Shown here: in pieces, positions 43,440-51,719 of the stretch
How the letters are laid out: every line of letters starts with the position of its first letter
How positions within the stretch are numbered: position 1 is the first letter of the stretch
Source of the DNA: Actinomycetes bacterium
GTDB lineage: Bacteria; Actinomycetota; Thermoleophilia; Gaiellales; F1-60-MAGs149
Length of the DNA: 64,000 nt
NCBI GenBank assembly: GCA_025360225.1
Contig: JANYCN010000013.1
Location: forward strand, 1-64,000
Direction: 5' to 3'
The notes under the pieces: generated by a model
Seen by the model: the letters and a program-made list of their open reading frames with translations, nothing else
What the model was told of the DNA's origin: nothing
The model's database searches: none
Made by a program: the position numbers and the translations under genes

Positions 43440-44487
43440 CGGCAGCGTCGCCGAGGTCTGCTTCGCGCTCGTCGCGACCGCCTCGGAGTATGGCGAGGAG
43501 GCGCACCTGGCCGATCTGGTCGAGGAGCGGTGTCGCGAGCTCGGGGTCGAACACGAGCGGATCGCGAACGCCGTCGTCGCGCGCACGGGTGCCGGCGATG
43601 GTGCCGTGATCGCGCTCGTCGGCCACCTCGACACGGTGCCGAACTGGGACGGCGGCATGACCCGTGTTGCGGGTAATCGAATCATCGGGCGCGGCACGGC
43701 CGACATGAAGGGAGGAGTCGCCGTGATGTTGCGCCTTCTCGCCCGGTTTGCGCAGCGGTCAGAGCGTGTCGTGTTCGTGTTCTACGACCGCGAGGAAGGG
43801 CCGAACCACCTGAACGGCATCCACGCCGTCCTCGCAACGTCGAGGCTTCTCGCCGAGACCCCCGCCTTCGCGATCGTCCTCGAGCCGACCGGCAACACGG
43901 TTCACGCCGGGGCCGTGGGGACGCTGAACTGCGACGTCGTCTTCCGCGGCCAGCTTGCGCACGCGGCGCGCCCGTGGCAGGGCGTGAACGCGATCACTTC
44001 CGCCGCCACGGCGCTCGTTCGCTTCGCGGAGCGGCGGGAGGAGCCGGTCGAGGTCGAGGGGTTGCGCTTTCACGACACCGTTGCCGTCACGCTCGCGCAC
44101 GGTGGCGCGGCGCGGAACGTCGTCCCGGACGAGTTCCGGCTTGGCGTGAACGTTCGCGTGGCGCCGGGCCGGTCGCTCGATGACGCCCGCGCCGCCGTCG
44201 AGGCGCTCGCCGGTGAGGGTGCGGAGGTGACCTGGCTCGACGAGTCGCCGCCCGCCATGCCGTCGGTCACGCAGCCCGCAATCGCCGCGTTCATCGCCGC
44301 GACCCGGCTCCCCGTGCATCCGAAGCAGGCGTGGACCGATGTTGCCACGCTGATCGCGGCGGGCATCCCTGCGCTCAACTACGGGCCTGGCGAGAGCGCA
44401 CAGGCCCACCAGCGCGACGAGTGGGTGTCGATCACCGCGCTCGAGGAGAGCGAGGCAACGCTCGCGGCCTACCTGGAGCGCCAGTGA
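43426..44487 (+). CDS. dapE: Succinyl-diaminopimelate desuccinylase
   Basis: An M20 zinc hydrolase releasing LL-diaminopimelate and succinate. Metal-site motifs are LVGHLDTVPNWD, GRGTADMKGGVAVML and DREEGPNHLNG; the dimer domain has GAVGTLNCDVVFRGQLAHAA; the end has NYGPGESAQAHQRDEWV. 353 residues. ATG 43426 is taken; an in-frame GTG lies at 43417. Its position between dapD and dapF supports the substrate. Confidence 0.91.
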
Positions 44488-45284
44488 TGGTCGGGGTAGA
44501 GAAGTGGCAGGCCGCTGGCAACGCGTACCTCCTCGTGCGCGCGGAGGATCTGCCTGGGCCGGTCGGGCCACGTCAGGCCGAGCTTCTCTGTGATCGCCGA
44601 CGCGGGCTCGGTGCCGACGGCATCCTCGTGCTCGAGCGATCGAGCGTCGCGACGACGAGGTTGACGATCATCAACCCGGACGGGTCGCGCTCGGAGGCGT
44701 GTGGGAACGGCACGAGGATGGTCGCCCGGTTCATCGCCCGGGGCCCGGGCGAGGTGACGGTCGAGACGGACGCCGGCGTGCTGCCGGCGACGGTGCACGC
44801 TGACGGGTCGGTGACCGTGCAGATGGCGTCGGCACGGCTCGACGGACCGCAGTATGCGCCGAACGCCGAGCCGTTCCCGTTCCCGCACCGCTTCGTGTCC
44901 GTTGGCAACCCGCACGTGACGATCGAGGTCGACGATGTCGACGCCTTTCCGCTTGCCGTCGAAGGCCCGGCGCTCGAGCATCACCCGTGGCTGCCTCAGC
45001 GCGCGAACGTCGAGGTCTGGCGCCGGCTGTCGCCCGACTCGATCGAGATGCGGGTCTGGGAGCGCGGCGTGGGTGAGACGGACGCGTGCGGCAGCGGCGC
45101 GTGCGCGGTGGCCGTCGCCGCGGTGCTCGACGCGGCCGGCAGCGGCACCGTCGAGGTGCGTTCGCCTGGGGGCGCGCTGCGGATCGCCGTTGGCAAGGAC
45201 CGGTCGATCGCGATGAGCGGGCCCGCTGACCGTGTGGCAACGATCGAGCTGTCTGACCACCTCGTCAGCCAGGTGTGGCCGTGA
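44487..45284 (+). CDS. dapF: Diaminopimelate epimerase
   Basis: It interconverts LL- and meso-diaminopimelate with a two-cysteine mechanism. Cys72 in SEACGNGTR and Cys201 in TDACGSGACA are both intact. 265 residues. ATG 44487 shares one base with the dapE stop (TGATG); the longer upstream frame is inside dapE. The downstream aminotransferase overlaps by 4 bases. Confidence 0.94.
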   Translation: MVGVEKWQAAGNAYLLVRAEDLPGPVGPRQAELLCDRRRGLGADGILVLERSSVATTRLTIINPDGSRSEACGNGTRMVARFIARGPGEVTVETDAGVLPATVHADGSVTVQMASARLDGPQYAPNAEPFPFPHRFVSVGNPHVTIEVDDVDAFPLAVEGPALEHHPWLPQRANVEVWRRLSPDSIEMRVWERGVGETDACGSGACAVAVAAVLDAAGSGTVEVRSPGGALRIAVGKDRSIAMSGPADRVATIELSDHLVSQVWP

Positions 45285-46438
45285 GGTTCTCTCGCCGGCT
45301 CGATCCGCTCCCTGAGTACCTGACGGCGCGGCTGAACCGGCTCGTCGCCGAGCGCCGCGCTGCCGGTCGCGACGTGATCGCCCTCGGCGTTGGCGATCCA
45401 GACGTTCCGCCGACGGCCGCTGCGCGGGCCGCGCTCGCCGCGCTCGTGCAGCGCGAGGACGTGGCGCGGTATCCGACGAACGCCGGCCTACCGATGCTCC
45501 GTGAGGCGGTGGCGCGCTTCTACGCTGTCCGGTTCGGCGTCGCGATCGACCCCGACCGCGAGGTGATGCCGCTCCTCGGCGCGAAGGAAGGCCTCGCACA
45601 CCTTGCCATGGCGCAGCTCGATCCCGGTGACGTGTCGTTGATCGCTGACCCTGGTTACCCGGTCTACGCGGGTGGGCCGATCCTCGCCGGCGCGACGCCG
45701 GTCGCCATGCCGCTCCGTCCGGAGCTCGCCTTCCAGCCCGATCTCGATGCCGTCCCTGCCCGGGATCGGGATCGGGCGAACCTGCTCGTGCTCGGCTACC
45801 CGAACAACCCGACGGGCGCGGTGATGGCGGACGACCTGTTCGAGCGCCTGGTCAGGTTCTCCCACGACCACGACGTGCCGGTGTGCCACGACAACGCGTA
45901 CTCGGAGATCACGTTCGACGGGCACGTTGCGCCGAGCTACCTCGCGACGCCCGGTGCGCGGGAGAACGGCATCGAGATCCTCTCGCTGTCGAAGGCGTTC
46001 TCCGTCCCCGGCTGGCGGATCGCGTTCGCCGTCGGCAACGCGGCGATCATCGCGAACCTCGCGAAGCTGAAGACCAACGTCGACAGCGGGATGTTTCTCG
46101 CGATGCAGCACGTGGCGATCGAGCTGCTCGACAGCGACCCGGCCGAGCGGCGGGCGCTCTCGGCGATGTACCAGGGACGACGTGACGTCGTCTGCGACCT
46201 GCTCGAGCACGCTGGTGTGACCGTGAAGCGGCCCGGTGGCACCCTCTATCTCTGGCTCGCCGTCCCGACTGCCGAGACGTCGCTTGGCTTCTCCGAGCGA
46301 ATTCTCGAGGAGTGCGACGTCGTCCTCTCACCCGGTTCGGCGTACGGCGCCGCCGGTGAGGGGTACGTGCGTCTCTCGCTGACGGAGAGCGAGGACCGCC
46401 TGCGAGAGGCCATCGGGCGTCTGACCGCCGCCCTCTAG
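45281..46438 (+). CDS. Class I aminotransferase, DapL/DapC-like
   Basis: A fold-type I PLP aminotransferase of 385 residues. The start RRLDPLPEYLTARLNRLVAE, ALGVGDPDVPP, YPNNPTGAV and the PLP lysine Lys238 in LSLSKAFSVPGWRIAFA resemble the direct LL-diaminopimelate aminotransferase group. In context with dapD and dapE, which act on succinylated intermediates, it may instead be the succinyl-DAP aminotransferase (DapC). GTG 45281 is chosen for the GTGA overlap; GTG 45275 is also in frame. Function in DAP synthesis is likely, exact substrate open. Confidence 0.82.
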   Translation: MRFSRRLDPLPEYLTARLNRLVAERRAAGRDVIALGVGDPDVPPTAAARAALAALVQREDVARYPTNAGLPMLREAVARFYAVRFGVAIDPDREVMPLLGAKEGLAHLAMAQLDPGDVSLIADPGYPVYAGGPILAGATPVAMPLRPELAFQPDLDAVPARDRDRANLLVLGYPNNPTGAVMADDLFERLVRFSHDHDVPVCHDNAYSEITFDGHVAPSYLATPGARENGIEILSLSKAFSVPGWRIAFAVGNAAIIANLAKLKTNVDSGMFLAMQHVAIELLDSDPAERRALSAMYQGRRDVVCDLLEHAGVTVKRPGGTLYLWLAVPTAETSLGFSERILEECDVVLSPGSAYGAAGEGYVRLSLTESEDRLREAIGRLTAAL

Positions 46439-46471
46439 CGAGCTCGCTGACGGTCTAGGAGCGTGCGGTCG

Positions 46472-46477
46472 TACACT
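46472..46477 (+). promoter_or_regulatory. Putative -10 of hflX
   Basis: TACACT ends 7 bases before the hflX ATG at 46484, a leaderless layout. It starts the hflX-dut-nudix unit. Confidence 0.4.
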
Positions 46478-46483
46478 GCAGCG

Positions 46484-47764
46484 ATGAGCGACCATCACGT
46501 GATCCGCGACGCGGAACCGGAGCGCGCGATCGTGATCGCCGTCTGGGGTCAGGGCGTCGACGGCGAGGCGGAGCTCGACGAGATGGGCGAGCTTCTGCGA
46601 ACCGCCCACGCCGTCCCGGTTGGACGTGTCGTCCAGCGCCGGACGAACCCGCACCCGCGCACCTACCTCGGGCCCGGAAAGCTCGACGAGGTGCGCGCGT
46701 TGCTCGCCCAACGATCGGCGGAGGTCGTGGTCTGCGATGACGAGCTGTCGCCTCAGCAGCAGCGCCAGCTGGAGAACCTCCTCGACGTACGCGTCGTCGA
46801 CCGCACCGCGGTGATCCTCGACATCTTCGCCGCGCACGCCCACAGCGCCGAGGGAAAGCTGCAGGTCGAGCTCGCACAGCTCGAGTACGCCCTGCCTCGC
46901 ATGCGCGGCATGTGGAAGCACCTCGAGCGTCTGGGCGGTGGCGTCGGCACACGCGGCCCGGGCGAGTCGCAGCTCGAGACCGACCGGCGCCTCGCGCGCG
47001 GCCGTGTCGCGCTCCTCCGTCGTCGAATCGCGGAGACGTCGAAGCATCGTGCGACGATGCGCAAGCGCCGAGCAGCGTCGGAGACGCCGTCCGTCGCGCT
47101 GGCGGGTTACACGAACGTCGGCAAGTCCTCCCTGCTGAACGCCCTCACCGGCTCAGATGTGTCGGCGGCGAACCGCCTCTTCGAGACGCTTGACCCGACG
47201 ACCCGTGCCTACGTCTTCGCAGGCCGGGCGTACACCATGACCGACACCGTCGGGTTCATCAGGAAGCTGCCGCACGGGCTCGTCGAGGCGTTCTCCTCGA
47301 CGCTTGAGGAGACGATCGCTGGCGACCTGATCCTCCACGTCGCCGACGCGTCGGCGAGCGAGGAGGACCGGCTTGCGCAGGAGCGCGCGGTCGAGACGGT
47401 GCTGGACGAGATCGGTGCGGCGTCGATCCCCCGCATCCTGGTGTTGAACAAGGTGGACCTGCTCGACCCGCTGACGCGCCGACGGCTCGCAAACGCGTAC
47501 CCGGACGCCGTCCTGACGGCGGCGCGCACGGGAGACGGTCTCGAGGAGCTCGAGGCGCAGATCGCTGCCTTCTTCGCCACCCGGTTCGAGGCGGTCGAGC
47601 TTCTCGTGCCGCACACCGACGGTGGTGCGCTCGCCTCCCTCTACGCGCTCGGCGCTCCGATTGAGCGAGATGACACGCCGGATGGCGTCGTGATCCGGGC
47701 GCACCTGCCGGAGGCCGAGGCACGCCGGTACGCGGCCTTTCGGACCGATCGCGGGGGGCCGTGA
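46484..47764 (+). CDS. hflX: Ribosome-associated GTPase HflX
   Basis: A GTPase that splits stalled ribosomes. The N-terminal HflX domain has NPHPRTYLGPGKLDEVRALL and DDELSPQQQRQLENLLDVRV. The linker GTRGPGESQLETDRR is diagnostic. The G domain has G1 GYTNVGKSSLLNAL, G3 TDTVGFIRKLP and G4 LNKVDLL. 426 residues. It overlaps dut by GTGA. Confidence 0.94.
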   Translation: MSDHHVIRDAEPERAIVIAVWGQGVDGEAELDEMGELLRTAHAVPVGRVVQRRTNPHPRTYLGPGKLDEVRALLAQRSAEVVVCDDELSPQQQRQLENLLDVRVVDRTAVILDIFAAHAHSAEGKLQVELAQLEYALPRMRGMWKHLERLGGGVGTRGPGESQLETDRRLARGRVALLRRRIAETSKHRATMRKRRAASETPSVALAGYTNVGKSSLLNALTGSDVSAANRLFETLDPTTRAYVFAGRAYTMTDTVGFIRKLPHGLVEAFSSTLEETIAGDLILHVADASASEEDRLAQERAVETVLDEIGAASIPRILVLNKVDLLDPLTRRRLANAYPDAVLTAARTGDGLEELEAQIAAFFATRFEAVELLVPHTDGGALASLYALGAPIERDDTPDGVVIRAHLPEAEARRYAAFRTDRGGP

Positions 47765-48198
47765 TCGACCTCCCGTTCCTCGCGCTGCACCCCGACGCCC
47801 GCGTGCCGGTCTCGGCGTACGAGCACGATGCCGGGCTCGACCTCTGCAGCGTCGGTGGCTACACGATCGAGCCGGGCCGTCGCGCGATCGTCCACGTCGG
47901 CCTCGCGATCGAGATCCCGACGGGTCACGCCGGGCTCGTGATCCCTCGCTCGGGTCTCGCGGCACGACATGGGATCACGATCCTGAACGCGCCTGGCCTC
48001 GTCGACGCCGGCTACCGCGGCGAGCTGATGGTGGCGTTGCACAACACGGACCTTGACGAGTCGTTCGTGGTCGTTCCCGGTGACCGGATCGCCCAGCTCG
48101 TGATCATCGCGCTCCCGGCCGTGCGCCCTGTCGAGGTCGCTGCGCTGTCACTCTCGGCGCGCGGCGTTGCCGGGTTCGGCTCTTCCGGGCGCCGTTGA
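47761..48198 (+). CDS. dut: dUTP diphosphatase
   Basis: It hydrolyses dUTP to dUMP, keeping uracil out of DNA. All five trimeric dUTPase motifs are seen: HDAGLDLCS, PRSGLAARHGI, NAPGLVDAGYRGEL, GDRIAQLVI and the P-loop-like RGVAGFGSSGR. 145 residues. Coupled to hflX upstream and to the Nudix gene downstream. Confidence 0.94.
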   Translation: MIDLPFLALHPDARVPVSAYEHDAGLDLCSVGGYTIEPGRRAIVHVGLAIEIPTGHAGLVIPRSGLAARHGITILNAPGLVDAGYRGELMVALHNTDLDESFVVVPGDRIAQLVIIALPAVRPVEVAALSLSARGVAGFGSSGRR

Positions 48199-48653
48199 GG
48201 GTGCACAGCGATGTGCGGATCCGCGTCGGTGCAGTGATCCGCTCCGGCGAGCAGCTGCTCGTCGTGCGGCACGAGAAGGACGGGCGCCCGTACTGGCTGC
48301 TGCCAGGCGGCGGTGTTGAGCCGGGGGAGACGCTTGAGGCGGCGCTGCGGCGCGAGCTGCGTGAGGAGTGCCGCCTCGCGTCCGTTGCCGTGTCCGGCCC
48401 GATCGCGATCGCCGAGTCGATCGCACCGGCGGGCCACGGAGGGCGGCACGTGGTGCAGATCTTGTTTGACGTGCGGGTGCCACGCGGCGCGCTTGCGCAC
48501 GTGTCATCGGGCGACGCCGCCGTGCTCAACCACCGCCTCATCACACCGGCTGAGCTTGCCGACATCGACCTGCGTCCACCGATTGCTCGCTTCCTCGCGC
48601 GCTACCAGCCTGGCGACCCGTTCGTGGCCCTCGGGCGGGTCTGGTCTGCCTGA
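48195..48653 (+). CDS. Nudix hydrolase
   Basis: A pyrophosphohydrolase of about 150 residues. The Nudix box GGVEPGETLEAALRRELREE is present, although the usual final Gly is replaced (EECRL). The N-terminus reads VRIRVGAVIRSGEQLLVVRH. Substrate unknown; the neighbour dut makes a housecleaning role plausible. TTG 48195 overlaps the dut stop (TTGA); GTG 48201 is an alternative. It ends one base before the convergent gatD stop, leaving no terminator space. Confidence 0.83.
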   Translation: MRVHSDVRIRVGAVIRSGEQLLVVRHEKDGRPYWLLPGGGVEPGETLEAALRRELREECRLASVAVSGPIAIAESIAPAGHGGRHVVQILFDVRVPRGALAHVSSGDAAVLNHRLITPAELADIDLRPPIARFLARYQPGDPFVALGRVWSA

Positions 48654-49379
48654 CTACCTGCGCGCCAGATCGGCGGCGCGGGCGGCGGCAAGGTGCGCGA
48701 GCCGGTCGTCGAGGGGCTCGAGCGACGTCGTGACGCCGTGGCGGTCCAGCGCCCAGGCGAGCAGCTGATCGGCCAGCCACGGGTTCTTCGGCAGCAACGG
48801 CCCGTGGATGTAGGTGCCGACGACTCGTCCGTCCAGGCAGCCTTCGAGCCCGTCGAGGCCGTTGTTCCCGCCGCCGGCGATGACGCGCCCAAGCGGAGCC
48901 ACGTTGCTGCCGAGCGTCGTGCGCCCCGCGTGGTTCTCGAAGCCGACCAGGTCATGCCGCATCCCATTCACCGTGGCCTCGACGAGGACGTTGCCGATCA
49001 GCCGCCCGTCGCCGGCCTCGGTCTCGAGGTCGACAAGGCCGGTGCCGATCATCTCGTCGCCCTGGTGGCCGCGATAGCGATGGCCAAGCAGCTGGAAGCC
49101 GCCACAGACCGCGAGCAGCGCCGCGCCATCGGCGATTGCTGACCGCAACGCCGGCGTCTGCCGGCGCAACTCGTCCGCGACTAACGCCTGGTCTCGATCC
49201 TGACCGCCACCGATCAGGATGATGTCTGCGTTCGCGGCATCAAGGTCGTCACCCACGGCGATCGGGTGTACCGCGACGTCGATCTCGCGCCAACGAGCGC
49301 GCTGCTCGAGGACGATCACGTTGCCACGGTCGGCGTAGATCGACAGCAGCTGCGGGTACACCGGGACGATCGTGATCAT
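48654..49379 (-). CDS. gatD: Lipid II isoglutaminyl synthase, glutamine amidotransferase subunit
   Basis: The glutaminase partner of MurT; together they amidate the D-Glu of lipid II. It is a CobQ-like class I amidotransferase with nucleophile Cys92 in LLAVCGGFQLLGH and a His in GTYIHGPLLPKNP. The start MITIVPVYPQLLSIYADRGN is typical. 241 residues; ATG 49379 overlaps the murT stop (ATGA). The longer upstream frame is antisense noise in murT. Confidence 0.92.
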   Translation of the reverse strand: MITIVPVYPQLLSIYADRGNVIVLEQRARWREIDVAVHPIAVGDDLDAANADIILIGGGQDRDQALVADELRRQTPALRSAIADGAALLAVCGGFQLLGHRYRGHQGDEMIGTGLVDLETEAGDGRLIGNVLVEATVNGMRHDLVGFENHAGRTTLGSNVAPLGRVIAGGGNNGLDGLEGCLDGRVVGTYIHGPLLPKNPWLADQLLAWALDRHGVTTSLEPLDDRLAHLAAARAADLARR

Positions 49380-50740
49380 CGCCCGGTATCCCAGAACGGT
49401 GTGACGAGGCCGCGTTCGGCGACGATCGCGCGCAGGTCGAGCATCGCCGTGTACGTCGGCAACACGACGGCGTTGCCGTCGGTCCCGGCGGCGTCGACCG
49501 CGGCGTCGAAGGCCGCGGCGAGGTCGTCGTGCACGACGATGGAAGCTGCCGGGACGCCGGCGTAGCGGGCTCGCAAGGCGATGTCGGCGGCTCGCGTGCC
49601 GGCGCAGTGGACGACGCTCGCCAGCGTCAGGTACGGCTCGAAGTCGACGTCCCAGATCCACGACACGTCGCGTCCGTCGGCGATCCGGTCGTTGAGGGCG
49701 AGAAGGAGAGGTGACCCGGCCAGCCGGGGCGCAACGGTACGCAGCGCCTCGTTCGCGCCGGCGGGGTTCTTCACGAGCACGAGCAGCGCCGTGCGGTCGC
49801 CGATCGCGATCCGTTCGTAGCGCCCGAACGCCGCTGCGAAGGTGCAAAGACGCGCCGCCGCGACGTCGGGAGCCGACCCGATCGATCCCGCGAGCGCCAC
49901 CGCCGCGATCGCGTTGTACACGTTGTAGATGCCGGGAACGGCGAGCGTGACGGCGTTCGCGCCGTCGACGCGGCCGACGGTGAACGACACGGCGTCGGCC
50001 TGGGTAACGTCGATCGAGCGTGCGGCGACGTCGAGCTCTGGGCGTGCGAACCCGCACGACGGACAGCGGTAGGCGCCGAGGTGACCGAGGTAGATCGCGG
50101 TGTACGAGAGGTGGGTCGAGCATCGCGGGCACGACGTCGAGTCGGCCGCGTGATCAAGCGCGCTGCGACCGACTGACGCGTCGTCGATCCCGTACCAGAC
50201 GACGTGCGCGCGCCCGGCGACGAGGCCGGCGAGCAACGGGTCGTCAGCGCACACGACGATCCGCGTGTCGGCGGCCAGGTCGTCGAGCATCGCGCGCCAC
50301 CGACCGGCGAGGAGCTCGAGCTCGCCGTAGCGATCGAGCTGGTCGCGGAACAGGTTCCCGAGAAGGATTGCCCGAGGCGCTACGCGACGCACGACCTCGG
50401 GTAGGGCGGCCTCGTCGACCTCGAGCACGCCAATCGTCGCGGCGGCCGGTGTCGCGAGCAGCGCGCTCGCGATACCGGTCAGGAGGTTTGCGCCGGCGGC
50501 GTTCGTGCACACCGCCCGGTCAGCGAGGATCGTGGTCGTCATCGCGGTCGTCGTCGTCTTTCCGTTCGTCGCCGAGAGCAGGACGACGCCCTCTGGGAGG
50601 CGGGACGACAAGCGCTCGATCGCGTCCGGAGCCAGGCGAAGGATCGTCCGGCCGGGAACCGTCGTTCCGCCACCCCGGCCAGCACGGCGCGAGAGCCTCC
50701 CCGCCGCTCGCGCCACCGCCGTTTTCAGCCGGAACACCAC
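49376..50740 (-). CDS. murT: Lipid II isoglutaminyl synthase, MurT ligase subunit
   Basis: A Mur-ligase-type enzyme. P-loop SATNGKTTTTAMT, NLFRDQLDRYGEL, the inserted four-cysteine zinc ribbon (CPRC ... YRCPSCGF) that defines MurT, PGIYNVYNAIAAVALA and the C-terminal MurT domain with WIWDVDFEPY are visible. The start is one of two GTG codons (50740 or 50737) before VFRLKTAVARA. The promoter must lie in the ~108-base gap shared with the divergent HNH-repeat gene. Confidence 0.92.
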   Translation of the reverse strand: MVFRLKTAVARAAGRLSRRAGRGGGTTVPGRTILRLAPDAIERLSSRLPEGVVLLSATNGKTTTTAMTTTILADRAVCTNAAGANLLTGIASALLATPAAATIGVLEVDEAALPEVVRRVAPRAILLGNLFRDQLDRYGELELLAGRWRAMLDDLAADTRIVVCADDPLLAGLVAGRAHVVWYGIDDASVGRSALDHAADSTSCPRCSTHLSYTAIYLGHLGAYRCPSCGFARPELDVAARSIDVTQADAVSFTVGRVDGANAVTLAVPGIYNVYNAIAAVALAGSIGSAPDVAAARLCTFAAAFGRYERIAIGDRTALLVLVKNPAGANEALRTVAPRLAGSPLLLALNDRIADGRDVSWIWDVDFEPYLTLASVVHCAGTRAADIALRARYAGVPAASIVVHDDLAAAFDAAVDAAGTDGNAVVLPTYTAMLDLRAIVAERGLVTPFWDTGR

Positions 50741-50848
50741 TACGTCATCGCGTTCAGGTTGCGAGTGATGGGCGACATCTGTACGCGCATCATATGAGGG
50801 CTTGCAGATCTTGGAGAGTGGTATATGGTGTGAGAAGAACGTGATCGT

Positions 50849-51592
50849 ATGCTCGCCGGGGACTGGCGTTCGTCCGGCGCGCAGCCAGCCACGACCCAGG
50901 CGGGACGGATGCGAACCAAGACGGTCTTCACAGCGCTCTCCGGCATCGACCATGAGCGCCTCGCCGCGTTCCAGGCCGGGATGCGCAAGCGCTACAGCGA
51001 CACGCAGATCCTTGAGGAGCTGCGCGGTTGTGCTGAGCGCCTCGGGAGGTCGCCGACGATGCGCGAGTTCGAGCGCGACACGACGACGACCGTGCACCCG
51101 CAGACGGTGATCGAGCACTTCGGCACCTGGAACGCCGCAAAGCGCCAGGCGGGGCTCGTGCCACGACGGTTCGCGACGCGCGAGGAGCTCGTCGCCCTCC
51201 TCCGCGATCTCGGCGCGGAGATCGGCCGTACGCCGACCGCGAAGGACATCGAGGCCCGACGCGGGTCGATGCCGTCGAAGTCGCTGTACTGGCACACGTT
51301 CGGCTCGCTCACGAACGCGCTGCGTGAGGCTGGCTTCGACGTTGCCGTCGGCGAGGAGCGGCTCGAGCGCGCCCTCGATCAGGGCGTCCTGCTCGCCGCC
51401 CAGCTTGGCCGGTTGCCGAAGTTCGCCGACTGGGCGGAGGCACGTCGCTCAGACATCAACCTCCTCACCGAGTGGCAGGTCTACCGCATGTTCGAGGCGC
51501 GACGGGGCGCCTGGTCAACGTTCCAGTTTCTCCTGCGGGAGCGGCTCATCGGACAGGGCGTTGCGGTCTCGGAGGACGGCACGCTCGTCTGA
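50849..51592 (+). CDS. Homing-endonuclease-associated repeat (HNH_repeat) protein
   Basis: 247 residues with two to three helical repeats of the HNH_repeat type: ILEELRGCAERLGRSPTMRE...HPQTVIEHFGTWNAAKRQAGL, then LVALLRDLGAEIGRTPTAKD...KSLYWHTFGSLTNALREAGF, then a degenerate third copy (VLLAAQLGRLPKFADWAEAR). Such repeats are DNA-binding modules near homing endonucleases. No nuclease domain is present, so a sequence-specific DNA-binding or regulatory role is inferred. Starts at ATG 50849 or ATG 50909. It diverges from murT; repeat copy 5 follows its stop by 24 bases. Confidence 0.7.
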   Translation: MLAGDWRSSGAQPATTQAGRMRTKTVFTALSGIDHERLAAFQAGMRKRYSDTQILEELRGCAERLGRSPTMREFERDTTTTVHPQTVIEHFGTWNAAKRQAGLVPRRFATREELVALLRDLGAEIGRTPTAKDIEARRGSMPSKSLYWHTFGSLTNALREAGFDVAVGEERLERALDQGVLLAAQLGRLPKFADWAEARRSDINLLTEWQVYRMFEARRGAWSTFQFLLRERLIGQGVAVSEDGTLV

Positions 51593-51616
51593 TCGGCGAC
51601 GCGCAGGCAGGCCGGT

Positions 51617-51694
51617 CTCGTGGTGTGATTGTCAAATGGCATGGTCATCGGGTGGCAGTCGGATGACCACGCCATCTCCCAATCAGACCACGAG
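51617..51694. repeat. R-element copy 5, 78-bp miniature form
   Basis: Two 33-base arms (51617-51649 and 51662-51694) are imperfect reverse complements and could fold into one long hairpin with a 12-base loop. The right arm matches the end of copy 1 nearly perfectly over ~38 bases; the left arm matches copies 2 and 4. It sits between the convergent HNH-repeat gene and fapA. Confidence 0.85.
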
Positions 51695-51719
51695 TAGCGC
51701 ACGTCCTGAAGACGGACCC

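Noticed and set aside
50741-51295. N-terminal extension of murT
   Set aside because: It lies antisense to the HNH-repeat gene, and Mur ligases start near VFRLKTAVARA.
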